The notes: generated from the letters alone by a model not told the origin. Counted from the first letter of the stretch, positions 26,368 through 35,279 are shown. The stretch: DNA of 35,488 nt from Methanobacterium sp. UBA176 (GCA_002505765.1 DAVZ01000068.1:1-35488); one strand, 5' to 3'. Made by a program: numbers and translations.

Positions 26368-27057
26368 ATGACGAAAATTAGGGGGAATTTTATAAACAAA
26401 AGAATAGATCTTCACACTCACAGTTTATTCAGTGATGGAGAGCTTTTACCTTCAGAACTTGCAAGAAGAGCTTACGTTTTAAATCATGAAGCTATAGCAA
26501 TAACTGATCACGTTGACGCTTCAAATATTGACTGCGTTAAAAAAATAAAGAATGCAATACTTGATATTAAAGATAACTGGGATATAGAAGTCATTCAAGG
26601 GGCTGAAATAACCCATGCCCCTGCAGAAGTAATTGGTAAACTTGCTTCTAAGGCCAGAAAATTAGGTGCACAAATTGTTGTTGTTCACGGTGAAACCCTT
26701 GTAGAGCCAGTAATTGAAGGAACTAATCTGGCTGCTGTTAATTGTCCGGAAGTGGATATTTTAGCTCATCCAGGGTTAATTACTCTTGAAGAAGCCGAAA
26801 TTGCCAGAGAAAATGATGTAGCCCTTGAAATAAGTACGCGTAAAGGTCACAGTCTTGGAAACGGTCACGTGGCTAAGGTAGCCATGGAAGTTGGTGCAGA
26901 TCTTGTGGTTGATACTGATACACACACTCCTGAAGACCTCATAACTTATGAAACTGCTTACAGAATAGCTAAAGGTGCCGGATTACCTGAAAATACCGTA
27001 TCAAAAATATTAAGGGATAATCCATTGAAGATTTTAAGGAATAAAGGTCTATTATAG
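26368..27057 (+). CDS. PHP-domain phosphoesterase (histidinol-phosphatase-like)
   Basis: The PHP metal motifs are present: DLHTHS (Asp14, His16, His18), ITDHVD near residues 46-51, VVVHGE, ILAHPGL and a final DTDTHTPED. The arrangement matches the archaeal PHP group annotated as histidinol-phosphate phosphatase-like. Its 229 aa are in range. No his genes are adjacent, so the substrate is unproven. No clear SD precedes ATG 26368. It ends exactly where the convergent antiporter gene ends. Confidence 0.8.
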   Translation: MTKIRGNFINKRIDLHTHSLFSDGELLPSELARRAYVLNHEAIAITDHVDASNIDCVKKIKNAILDIKDNWDIEVIQGAEITHAPAEVIGKLASKARKLGAQIVVVHGETLVEPVIEGTNLAAVNCPEVDILAHPGLITLEEAEIARENDVALEISTRKGHSLGNGHVAKVAMEVGADLVVDTDTHTPEDLITYETAYRIAKGAGLPENTVSKILRDNPLKILRNKGLL

Positions 27058-29052
27058 TTATTTATTCTTTCTATAGAATAAAGAAGATACCCTGGATATT
27101 TTATCAGGGGATCCAAGTAATACGACAGTATCTCCTGCATTGAAAACTGTGTTTTCTTCAGGGTTTGGTAAAATTTCATTTTTTTCAGAATCTTTGAATA
27201 TTACAAGAACTGTTACCTCATATTTAGACTTAAATCCAATCTTGGCCACTGATTTTCCTTCTATTAGAGAATCTTTCTTTACTTCAAATATACTCATTTC
27301 AACGTTAGACGGGCATCTTTTTAAGTCACAAAGAGATTCAAAGTCCTTAGAAATAACTCTAAACATTTCATAGTTATCCATTCGGATTTCTGATATGAAC
27401 TGATTAATTTCTTCTGTAGGTATCAGGTATTTTGCCAGAACTCTGCTAAATATCTCTACAGAAGTCTCAAATTCTTCTGGAATTACATCATCAGCCCCTA
27501 AATTGTATAATTCCTCCATATCCTGGATATAACGGGTTCTTACAGTTATGTAAATTCCATTATTCAATCTTCGAGCAGTATGAACTATTCTACGAGTTGC
27601 AAATGGATCAGAAATAGCCACAACCATTACCCTTGCATTCTCAATATTTGCATGTTTAAGTACCGTTCCATGGGTTGCATCGCCATAATATATTGATTCA
27701 TGCTCTTCTTTTTCTTTTCTTACTATTTCAGGATTTGTTTCAATAATAACATAAGGTATATCTGCTGTTTTTGCTGCTTTTGCTAAATTCTTTCCATTTA
27801 CCCCATAACCTACAATTATAACATGATCTTCAATATCTATTTTTTTTGAGATACGCATTGGGTAAGTTCCTGTTTTTATTCTATCGGGTACTGGCAATCT
27901 TGACAAATAGTTAATAATATAAGGAGATGAGTTCATTATAAATGGCGTTAATGTCATGGTCATTATTGCAATGCCTAAAAATATTTGATAAAAACTTTGG
28001 GAAAGTAGATTATATTGAACACCGGTTACAGCTAAAATAAATGAAAATTCACCTATTTGAACAAGTATTAGCCCAACCAAAATAATCACACGGAATGAAA
28101 ATCCTAAAATAGCTGTTACCACACTTGAAATTAGGAATTTAAGGAATATTACCACCATAACAAGAAAAATAATTAATACGATGTCTTGAAGGAATAAATT
28201 AACATTTAATAACATTCCAATAGAAACAAAAAAGAAGCTTATGAAAACATCCCTAAAGGGCAAAATGCTTCCAAGTGCCTGATGGCTGTATTCAGAATTG
28301 GAAATGATCAACCCTGCTAAAAATGCTCCCAATGCAGGTGATAGTCCAATTATTGTAGTTAACCATGTAATGGACATACAAATGGCAATAACCGCTAAAA
28401 TAAATAATTCACGATTTTGCAAACGCGCTATATGATATAAAACCCATGGAATAATCCACTTTGCACCTGCTATTACAAACAAAACAGTACCAATAATTTC
28501 TATTATCAAATTGATAAAAGGAACATTCATATTTTCAGCACCCACAAGAAGCGGTACTAGAAGTATCATGGGGATAACAGTAATATCTTGAAAAATTAAA
28601 ATACCAAAGGCTGTACGCCCGTACGGACTGTCAATTTCATCTTTATCCTGAAGTAGTTTAAGTACAATAGCAGTACTGCTCAAAGAAATTAGAAATCCAA
28701 TAAATATTGATTCTCTGATGGATATACCAACTGAATATGCCAGAATAAATACTGCTAAAAAAGTTAAGACAACCTGCAATGACCCTCCAATCAAAACCGA
28801 TCTTTTAAGCTGTGAAAACGTTTCCCATGAAAATTCAATGCCTATTGTAAAAAGTAAAAATATAACACCAATTTCGGCTAAAAACTGCACTTCATTAACT
28901 GCATCTATCAGGCCCAATCCACCCGGGCCTGCCAGTATTCCAGTTAAAAAGAGACCCACAATTGTTGGAACTTTAATTCTTTCAAATAAATAAAGAACTA
29001 CCACAGAAAGCACGAATATAATAACTATATCCTTTAATAAAGGTATCTCCAT
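27058..29052 (-). CDS. CPA2 cation/proton antiporter with TrkA-N and TrkA-C
   Basis: This is a Kef-type monovalent cation/proton antiporter. About 12-13 membrane helices (to about residue 380) include the family segments PTIVGLFLTGILAGPGGLG and LGAFLAGLIISNS. Then a Rossmann RCK/TrkA-N domain begins at DHVIIVGYGVNGKN and a TrkA-C domain ends the protein with GDTVVLLGSP. I start at ATG 29052 (664 aa, MEIPLLKDIVIIF), where the first membrane helix begins and AGGTT lies upstream. A longer frame to 29127 adds 25 polar residues and seems unlikely. K+ or Na+ specificity cannot be read. It is convergent with the PHP gene, with no gap. Confidence 0.88.
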   Translation of the reverse strand: MEIPLLKDIVIIFVLSVVVLYLFERIKVPTIVGLFLTGILAGPGGLGLIDAVNEVQFLAEIGVIFLLFTIGIEFSWETFSQLKRSVLIGGSLQVVLTFLAVFILAYSVGISIRESIFIGFLISLSSTAIVLKLLQDKDEIDSPYGRTAFGILIFQDITVIPMILLVPLLVGAENMNVPFINLIIEIIGTVLFVIAGAKWIIPWVLYHIARLQNRELFILAVIAICMSITWLTTIIGLSPALGAFLAGLIISNSEYSHQALGSILPFRDVFISFFFVSIGMLLNVNLFLQDIVLIIFLVMVVIFLKFLISSVVTAILGFSFRVIILVGLILVQIGEFSFILAVTGVQYNLLSQSFYQIFLGIAIMTMTLTPFIMNSSPYIINYLSRLPVPDRIKTGTYPMRISKKIDIEDHVIIVGYGVNGKNLAKAAKTADIPYVIIETNPEIVRKEKEEHESIYYGDATHGTVLKHANIENARVMVVAISDPFATRRIVHTARRLNNGIYITVRTRYIQDMEELYNLGADDVIPEEFETSVEIFSRVLAKYLIPTEEINQFISEIRMDNYEMFRVISKDFESLCDLKRCPSNVEMSIFEVKKDSLIEGKSVAKIGFKSKYEVTVLVIFKDSEKNEILPNPEENTVFNAGDTVVLLGSPDKISRVSSLFYRKNK

Positions 29053-29197
29053 AGTAACATTAACCTGAAAGTCAATAATAGATAATATGTAATTAAACAC
29101 CTTATTTTTTACTATTTTTATTATCAAATCCTAATAACTTTAAAAAAAAAGTAATTTCTTATTATTTTATAATAATTCATGGTAATCATTCAAAAAT

Positions 29198-29863
29198 TTA
29201 TTTTTGAAGGTCAAAAAGAGAATTTGTTACAATTCCATCAACACCCATTTCAGAGAATATTTTAAAAACTTTAGGATCATCAATTGCCCAGGGGTAAACG
29301 GTTAAACCATTATCTTTTGCATTCCCTACCAGATCTTCATCCATATATCTGTAACTTGGAAAAATAACATTTGCATTAGCTGCAGAGGCCATCTGACCTG
29401 GGTCTACAGGCTGACCAACAAATATAATACCCGCATCAATATCTGGATACCTGCTCCTTATACTTTGAACAGTTTTATGATAAAAAGAGGTGATTATAGT
29501 TTTTTTTAATTTATTTTCTGTTATTTTTCCAATAACTTTTTCTTCTGTCCCCGGTTCTTTAATCTCAACTACAAGACCGATTCTATTTTTTACAAGATTT
29601 ATTACCTCATCTAAAGTTGGAATCTTTTCACCATTTCCGGCATCTAATTTCTTAAGCTCTTGAAGAGTCAAATCTTTTACAAGACCCCTGTCATCTGTTG
29701 TTCGTGTGATATCAGCATCGTGCATAACCACAAGTTCATAATCTTTACTCATGCGCACATCCACTTCAACAAAATCTGCATTCATCTCAATTGCTCTTTT
29801 TATGCTCCTCAATGTGTTTTCTGGCTCGAAAAGGGATGCACCTCTATGTGCTATAATCTGCAT
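29198..29863 (-). CDS. Glycerophosphodiester phosphodiesterase
   Basis: GDPD enzymes split glycerophosphodiesters into glycerol phosphate and an alcohol. IAHRGASLFEPENTLRS (4-20) with His6, Arg7 and Glu15, VEVDVRMS (32-39) with Glu33 and Asp35, and VMHD with His48 are the full metal and catalytic set. Its 221 aa are a minimal cytoplasmic TIM barrel with no signal peptide. GAGG lies 7 nt before ATG 29863. In an archaeon the natural substrate is likely glycerol-1-phosphate-based lipid debris or a related diester; this is inference. Confidence 0.92.
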   Translation of the reverse strand: MQIIAHRGASLFEPENTLRSIKRAIEMNADFVEVDVRMSKDYELVVMHDADITRTTDDRGLVKDLTLQELKKLDAGNGEKIPTLDEVINLVKNRIGLVVEIKEPGTEEKVIGKITENKLKKTIITSFYHKTVQSIRSRYPDIDAGIIFVGQPVDPGQMASAANANVIFPSYRYMDEDLVGNAKDNGLTVYPWAIDDPKVFKIFSEMGVDGIVTNSLFDLQK

Positions 29864-30102
29864 ATTTAAACCTCAGCTCGGTGTTTATATTAATTATCTG
29901 AATTATTTCTAATATTTTTTGCTAAATGACCAAAAAGAATATTCAGAGTTTAATTTCATTAAAATCCTGAATAAAAAATTTAGAGTTTTAAAATTAGTTT
30001 TAATGGTTTGATTAGTTATTGAACTTATCATGGTCTGAATTAAATGTAAAAATATAATAATGACTTTACATATAAATAATAAAAAATAAAGTGGTGAGTA
30101 TT

Positions 30103-30258
30103 ATGAATGAGAAAATAATGGGCGCCGTCTACATTATAATTGCACTTTTGATAATGATTGTTTATTTCGCTGTACCATGGTTCTTCGACTACTTAATCTG
30201 GATAGTAGCTATTGGTCTGCTGTTATTTGGAGTCTATTTACTTCTATTTAAAAAATAG
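30103..30258 (+). CDS. Small two-helix membrane protein, 51 aa
   Basis: A short gene with GGTGA 5 nt before ATG. The product is nearly all hydrophobic: helix 1 about residues 6-24 (AVYIIIALLIMIVYFAV), a PWFFDY turn, and helix 2 about 30-48 (LIWIVAIGLLLFGVYLLLF), ending in KK. Both ends are polar and short, giving a hairpin in the membrane. I do not recognise a named family. TATA-like DNA lies at about 30051-30077. It is alone between GDPD and arfC. Confidence 0.72.
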   Translation: MNEKIMGAVYIIIALLIMIVYFAVPWFFDYLIWIVAIGLLLFGVYLLLFKK

Positions 30259-30282
30259 TATTGTAATAGCAGCAAATATTAA

Positions 30283-30930
30283 TTAAACAACTTCATATTC
30301 CAGAATCAGATCTTCACCTGAAAAATAACTTTTTTTAAATTTTAATTTAATTGCATCGTCCATTTCATGGATTCCTTCCCCATCAACAAGAGTTTTTGCA
30401 TGTTTTCCACCAGCAATTATGGGTGCTACACATACCCTAACTTCATCCACCAAACCATTTTTAAGCATTGAATAATTCAGCGTTGATCCACCTTCAAGCA
30501 TAAGGGTCTTTATCCCTCCAGTAGCAAGTTCATTCATCAAGGATTTAAGATCAACCCTATCCATACCACACTTTAAAACATCTACTTTTTTTTCTAACTC
30601 AGCAATCCTTTCAGGATCAGCATTTTTAGAAACTGCTATAATAGTAGGTGCCTCATCATTTAAAATACGAAAATCCATTGGAACCCTTCCCTTACTATCA
30701 ACTACAACTCTAACAGGGTTATCTTCGTTTTTAGCATCGATCTTATGTACTGTAAGACGTGGATCATCTGCAAGAACGGTATTTATTCCAACCATTATTG
30801 CATCAACTTCTTTACGGAGTTTATGCACCCTTATGAGGTCTTCTTTACCAGATATTCCAGAACTACCTGTTCTTGTGGCAATTTTACCATCCAAAGTCAT
30901 TGCAGCATTTAATATTACATAAGGTCTCAT
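30283..30930 (-). CDS. arfC: ArfC, diaminopyrimidine 5'-phosphate reductase
   Basis: ArfC reduces 2,5-diamino-6-ribosylamino-pyrimidinone 5'-phosphate, the archaeal riboflavin step after ArfB. It has the RibD C-terminal (dihydrofolate reductase-like) fold: YVILNAAMTLDGKIAT (4-19), SSGISGKED, VDAIMVGINTVLADDPRLT, MLEGGSTLNYSML and APIIAGGKHAKT. Its 215 aa cover the reductase domain alone, without a deaminase, as expected in archaea. arfB is about 20 kb away in this window. GTGAT before the ATG is a weak SD. Confidence 0.92.
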   Translation of the reverse strand: MRPYVILNAAMTLDGKIATRTGSSGISGKEDLIRVHKLRKEVDAIMVGINTVLADDPRLTVHKIDAKNEDNPVRVVVDSKGRVPMDFRILNDEAPTIIAVSKNADPERIAELEKKVDVLKCGMDRVDLKSLMNELATGGIKTLMLEGGSTLNYSMLKNGLVDEVRVCVAPIIAGGKHAKTLVDGEGIHEMDDAIKLKFKKSYFSGEDLILEYEVV

Positions 30931-30967
30931 TTAATCACTAAAAATAAATAAAAATCTAAAAAATGGA

Positions 30968-31234
30968 TTACTGTCCTCCACCAAAGAAGCTCATAATCTG
31001 TTGAATTTGCTGTAGGACTGAATTAATAGCATTCAAGATGCTTTGTATCGGATCAAGGAAGTTACTAACCTCTTCAGCTGTTTGATTAACCATTTCTGAT
31101 GCGTTGTTAAGCGCATCCTGAGTGGTATTGGTAATATTCCCCAGCTGATCTTGAGGCGCTGCACTTACTGAAAGAGTATTTAAACCAATAATTGTAATGA
31201 GTAAAGCCATAACCCAAAAATTACTTATTTTCAC
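30968..31234 (-). CDS. Small secreted protein, 88 aa
   Basis: A signal peptide (MKISNFWVMALLITIIGL, cleavage after SVSAA) is followed by a short acidic amphipathic protein with N-glycosylation sequons (NTT, NAS, NQT), a stretch rich in Ile, Leu and Gln (about 60-82) and a C-terminal FFGGGQ. I do not recognise the family. Start GTG 31234 follows GGTGG with a 4-nt gap. It is divergent from the large wall protein across a 690-bp gap, so a wall-associated role is possible but unsupported beyond location and export. Confidence 0.65.
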   Translation of the reverse strand: MKISNFWVMALLITIIGLNTLSVSAAPQDQLGNITNTTQDALNNASEMVNQTAEEVSNFLDPIQSILNAINSVLQQIQQIMSFFGGGQ

Positions 31235-31922
31235 TTTTCCACCATTTCATTTTTTTTTTACTGAATCAGTGTTCAAGATTTAAATATTATTTTATTAAAT
31301 ATTTATTGCCATTAATTAAGTTCTTTTCTATTACTATTAATCTATTGAATCATAAGTATCATTTTTAAATAATTTAAAACTCAATATAGCCATAGTTAAC
31401 AAGTTTTATGAAGGGAACTAAATGTATAGTGAATAAGTGACTGATTTAACCAGTATTTAAATTTAATGTCTAAAATAGATTTTGATCGCTAAAAAATAGG
31501 ATTAACGGAACATTATGAATAATAAGTTAAAAATATCCTGTAATTAACTGTAATACAAATTAAAGCAAGCAAAAATGATGCCAATACATCTTATAAAGAA
31601 TTATAATACAGATTTATAAATTTTAAGAGTCCTAATTATGTTTTTTTTTATAATTTTAAGTTAAATATTCGATTTTCTATATTTTAAGTATTCATAGAAA
31701 TGTAAAAAAACTTTAATTATCTTTTTTTTCAGGAAAATAATTCTAAATGAAGATTTTTTATCTAAAAAAAGAATAAAGAAAACTTATTACATAAGAGTTA
31801 GTTTAATAATCTTTAAAATAGTTTTAAATAAAAAAAATAGATTTAATACCTTTTTTTTTTGAATTTTAAATCAAAATACTTATATAAAACTAATATTAAT
31901 AATTAAATTCGTTCCAAAATCT
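31235..31922. other. Long AT-rich gap upstream of the wall protein
   Basis: About 690 bp without a convincing gene. It has T-runs of 8-10 at about 31640-31649, 31722-31730 and 31851-31860, and a TATA box near its end. The length suggests regulatory DNA or an unrecognised small RNA, but no structure was identified. Confidence 0.4.
31880..31888 (+). promoter_or_regulatory. TATA box of the wall-protein gene
   Basis: TTATATAAA is centred near 31884, so transcription should start near 31910, 13 nt before ATG 31923 and about 97 nt before the alternative start at 32007. Confidence 0.5.
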
Positions 31923-34676
31923 ATGAAAAATAATATACATTTAGATAATATTTTTCTGTCTATAGAATATTATTTTATTAAGTTTTTGGAATATGGAGGC
32001 GATAAAATTACGAAAAAAACGCTATTCACAATGCTAATTATTTTAAATTTAGCATTGGTATGTGTTAACGGTACATACGCCACTACAGAACACCCAGATT
32101 TAACCACTTTAAGTGAAGCCGGGCAAAATTTAGAAAACACTACAAATTCCACTAACATTACAAATTCAGAGAATTACAGTAATAATTCACAGAATATCCA
32201 GAATTTAAAAGATAATTCATGCCAGGAAGACTCTACAAAACAAGAAATAGACAAAACAACTTTAAACAATTCAGAAAATATGGAAATTCCCCAAGAAACT
32301 CAAGTAGATGATAATGAAGTAAAAAATACGAATGTTAATAATGCTACATCTAATGAAGAAACTTTGACCAGTTCAAACGACAATAAAGCAAATATTCAGC
32401 AAGAACCTCTAGCTGCTGGTGATATAACAAAAACTGTTAATGTGAATAAATTCACTATAAACCAGATAAAAGATGCAGCAGCACGAGTTAATTCTTTCAT
32501 TGGGAAAAATCGCAGACTACCCAATTTTATTCAGATATCTACAGTTCAGGTAAAAATGTCAGATTTCCTACTTTTGATGACTGAAAGTGTGCTTAGAATT
32601 AATCAAGGAATAACATCATCAATAACATTGAAAGATATAAGTGCGCCTAAAAGTTCTACAGGATCCTTTAAAAAAGGAAATTTACGCAAAGCAGCATATA
32701 TAAATGTAGCAAATCGAATTAGCACATTCATAAATTCCAAGGGCATTGCACCTAATTATGCAACTACCTCACTGGGTAAAATCCCTTATGAATCACTGAT
32801 CCACATGTACTCAAGAGTACTGGTTTTCCACAATACAAACAAAAGACTACCTAATTTTGTTTCAGTAAATCCAGCTATGAAAATAGCCCCACCTATAATA
32901 CCAACACCCATACCACCAGCAAACAATCCCCCAGCAGCCGAACCACCAGTGATTGGGCCACCCGCACCAGAACCTAAGCCTGACTTTACTGATGTAAGGA
33001 GTATCTGGCTTAAAGCTGAAGATATTGGTACTATTAATGTGGGTGAACTTGTTGATGCCAATATTACTGACATATTCATTAAAGCAAATCTGATTTCCAG
33101 CCCTACATATCAAACAGTGTTAAACAATATAATAACAAAACTCAATAATACTGGAATAAGAATTCATGCATGGATTACCTGTTTCAAGGACATCAACGGT
33201 AAATGGGTTGACCCCGCAAGCACCACACAACAAAATAATCTACTGAACGGAATTACTGATATTGTAAAAAATTACAGTATTGATGGAATTCATCTAGATT
33301 ATGTTAGATACTCTGGGATTGGAGATAATGCAGCTTACAAGCATAATGGTACTGCAGTGATAACTTCTTTTGTAAAAGATGTTTACAATGCAGTTAAAAC
33401 AATTAAACCAAATGTTGCTGTTTCAGCGGCATTGATGCCTGAAGGAGCTGCCAATGGATATTATTATGGTCAGGATTATAAAGCACTTGCACCATACCTC
33501 GACATCATAGTACCCATGATTTACAAAGGAAACTATGGAAAAGACTCCGCATGGATCGGTTCAGTAACCAAGTACATCGTCGGACAGGCAAACGGAATAC
33601 CAGTAATCGCAGGACTACAAACTTACATCTCAGACAACAATGTAAACCCAATACCAGCCAGCGAACTAAATGCAGACATCAAAGCAGCATTAGACAACGG
33701 AGCATCAGGATTTGCATTATTCAGACACGGACTAATAGATCCTAATTTCCTTAATACAGCAAGTTTCAGTATAGACAATATTATGGACGCTGCCAGTAGA
33801 GTTAGATCATTCATCGATAACAATAACAGATTACCCAATACAGTAACCATAGCATCAAAACAGGTTACAATGGCAGAATTTTTAAGATTAATGACTGCTA
33901 GCGTACTACAACTAAACAGCAACCAAAACAATCCAATACCGCTTAAAAATGTGAATAATCCTGCTGGATTTACAAATAACTTTACAAATGGAAACATCAA
34001 CCAGACAGAATACATGAATATAGCACAGAGAATTGCATCATTCATCAACTCAACAAGCACAGCTCCAGGTTATGCAAATACCTCACTGGGTAAAATCCCT
34101 TATGAATCACTGATCTACATGTACTCAAGAATACTCAGTTTCCACAGCACCAACAGTAGGTTACCTAATTTCGTTTCAATGAGTTCATCAGGTATATATC
34201 AACCTGTTCCAGTACCAGAAGAGCTTCAAAAATATCTGGTAGCAACTAAAAACTGTCAGGTGAATGATCCACGTATTAAGGCACTTGCAGCATCATTAAC
34301 CCAGAATGCTAATACAATGTATAAAAAGGCTGAAAATATTTTCAACTGGGTAAGAGATAACTTGAGCTATTCCTTTTACTACAATACCAAATATGGGGCA
34401 GTGAACGCATATCTAAACAAAAACGGGAATTGTGTTGACCACTCGCATTTGTTGATTGCACTGGCAAGGGCAGCGGGAATTCCAGCAAGATACGAACACG
34501 CAACCTGTACTTTTACAAGTGGTAACACTTATGGTCATGTTTGGGCACAGCTCTGGATAGATGGTAAATGGTATGATGCAGATGCAACAAGTTTCAGAAA
34601 TACACTGGGCGTAATTAATAACTGGAATATTAATACAGCCATACCAAAGGGCAGATATATAGAATTACGATTTTAA
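31923..34676 (+). CDS. Secreted pseudomurein-binding protein with GH-like barrel and Cys protease-like domain
   Basis: Order in the 917 aa: signal peptide (about 30-52, KKTLFTMLIILNLALVC); an Asn/Ser/Thr linker (54-165) rich in sequons; two pseudomurein-binding repeats (about 175-312); a Pro-rich linker (320-355); a glycoside-hydrolase-like TIM barrel (about 357-605) with DGIHLDYVRY at 454-463; two more repeats (about 614-752); and a transglutaminase-like domain (about 770-917). The last has Cys837 (NGNCVDHSH), His872 (GHVWAQ) and Asp887 (DADAT), the triad type of the pseudomurein endoisopeptidases PeiP and PeiW. It should cut wall peptides and perhaps glycans. GGAGG 7 nt before ATT 32007, right before the signal peptide, suggests the real start may be there. 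T-rich terminator follows. Confidence 0.85.
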   Translation: MKNNIHLDNIFLSIEYYFIKFLEYGGDKITKKTLFTMLIILNLALVCVNGTYATTEHPDLTTLSEAGQNLENTTNSTNITNSENYSNNSQNIQNLKDNSCQEDSTKQEIDKTTLNNSENMEIPQETQVDDNEVKNTNVNNATSNEETLTSSNDNKANIQQEPLAAGDITKTVNVNKFTINQIKDAAARVNSFIGKNRRLPNFIQISTVQVKMSDFLLLMTESVLRINQGITSSITLKDISAPKSSTGSFKKGNLRKAAYINVANRISTFINSKGIAPNYATTSLGKIPYESLIHMYSRVLVFHNTNKRLPNFVSVNPAMKIAPPIIPTPIPPANNPPAAEPPVIGPPAPEPKPDFTDVRSIWLKAEDIGTINVGELVDANITDIFIKANLISSPTYQTVLNNIITKLNNTGIRIHAWITCFKDINGKWVDPASTTQQNNLLNGITDIVKNYSIDGIHLDYVRYSGIGDNAAYKHNGTAVITSFVKDVYNAVKTIKPNVAVSAALMPEGAANGYYYGQDYKALAPYLDIIVPMIYKGNYGKDSAWIGSVTKYIVGQANGIPVIAGLQTYISDNNVNPIPASELNADIKAALDNGASGFALFRHGLIDPNFLNTASFSIDNIMDAASRVRSFIDNNNRLPNTVTIASKQVTMAEFLRLMTASVLQLNSNQNNPIPLKNVNNPAGFTNNFTNGNINQTEYMNIAQRIASFINSTSTAPGYANTSLGKIPYESLIYMYSRILSFHSTNSRLPNFVSMSSSGIYQPVPVPEELQKYLVATKNCQVNDPRIKALAASLTQNANTMYKKAENIFNWVRDNLSYSFYYNTKYGAVNAYLNKNGNCVDHSHLLIALARAAGIPARYEHATCTFTSGNTYGHVWAQLWIDGKWYDADATSFRNTLGVINNWNINTAIPKGRYIELRF
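31995..32009 (+). promoter_or_regulatory. Internal SD with candidate ATT start for the wall protein
   Basis: GGAGG (31995-31999) is followed after 7 nt by in-frame ATT (32007-32009). Starting there gives a normal signal peptide (ITKKTLFTM...). The ATG at 31923 puts 28 non-signal residues in front. The next in-frame ATG, 32031, is too far from the SD. Confidence 0.45.
32767..32816 (+). repeat. 50-bp direct repeat, copy 1 (inside binding repeat 2)
   Basis: This segment encodes SLGKIPYESLIHMYSR and matches 34081-34130 at 49 of 50 bases by eye. The flanking modules are diverged at DNA level, so this block is unusually conserved or recently homogenised. Confidence 0.75.
34081..34130 (+). repeat. 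50-bp direct repeat, copy 2 (inside binding repeat 4)
   Basis: Second copy of the segment at 32767-32816, encoding SLGKIPYESLIYMYSR; the single difference turns His into Tyr. Confidence 0.75.
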
Positions 34677-34682
34677 TTTCCC

Positions 34683-34701
34683 TTTCTTTTTTTTTCTTTT
34701 T
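34683..34701 (+). terminator. T-rich terminator after the wall protein
   Basis: A run of T interrupted only by C begins 7 bp after the stop codon, matching U-rich archaeal termination signals. Confidence 0.6.
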
Positions 34702-34895
34702 AAAGATATAACTTAAAATTCTTAATCAAAGGATTTTTATGGATATTTATGAACTTAGCTTTAATTATCTAATATTTCATTTAAAATTACAGTTTGTATC
34801 ATCAATAATTATTTATAAAAATAAATGAAATTTAATAAACAAACTTTGATTCAATTCAACACGTATCAAACTTGCATTAACTAAAAGAGGAATGA

Positions 34896-35279
34896 ATGAT
34901 GGAAAATCGATGCAAAAAAGGATTAGAATTACTTAAAATAATGAATCCTGATTCTTATAAACAATTACAGAAAAATTTAGAAGATATTGCTCCGGATATG
35001 GCTCGTTTTGTTGCTGAATTTCCTTATGGAGATATTTATACTCGTCCTGGTTTGGATTTAAAAACAAGAGAGCTTATAACTATTGCTGCAATTACTACTC
35101 TCGGTACAGCCCCTTTACAACTTAAAAGCCACATAAAAGGAGCTCTAAATGTTGGGTGCACAAGGGAAGAAATAATTGAAGTTTTGATTCAAATGGCGGT
35201 TTATGCAGGTTTTCCAGCTGCTTTAAACGGTATTTATACTGCAAAAGAGGTTTTTGAAGAGTTGGATGAGGAAAAATAA
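34896..35279 (+). CDS. Carboxymuconolactone decarboxylase-family protein
   Basis: The 127 aa match the small helical CMD/AhpD-like fold: RPGLDLKTRELITIAAITTLG (read as RPGLDLKTREL then ITIAAITTLG, about residues 50-70), the His-containing LKSHIKGALNVGCTREEI (78-95) and the closing helix EVLIQMAVYAGFPAALNG. There is no CxxC, so it is nearer the gamma-CMD type than peroxidase AhpD. Methanogens do not degrade aromatics this way, so the real function is unknown. GAGG lies 5 nt before ATG 34896 (8 nt before the next ATG). Confidence 0.88.
   Translation: MMENRCKKGLELLKIMNPDSYKQLQKNLEDIAPDMARFVAEFPYGDIYTRPGLDLKTRELITIAAITTLGTAPLQLKSHIKGALNVGCTREEIIEVLIQMAVYAGFPAALNGIYTAKEVFEELDEEK

Noticed and set aside
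31235..31922. Small RNA or CRISPR leader in the long gap
   Set aside because: No repeats of CRISPR type and no stable GC-rich helices are visible; only T-runs and a TATA box.
33551..34060. Open frames on both strands inside the wall-protein gene
   Set aside because: They overlap a well-supported coding region and reflect its C- and A-rich codon patch, not separate genes.
34896..35279. AhpD-type peroxidase
   Set aside because: The redox CxxC of AhpD is missing; only the general CMD fold is supported.
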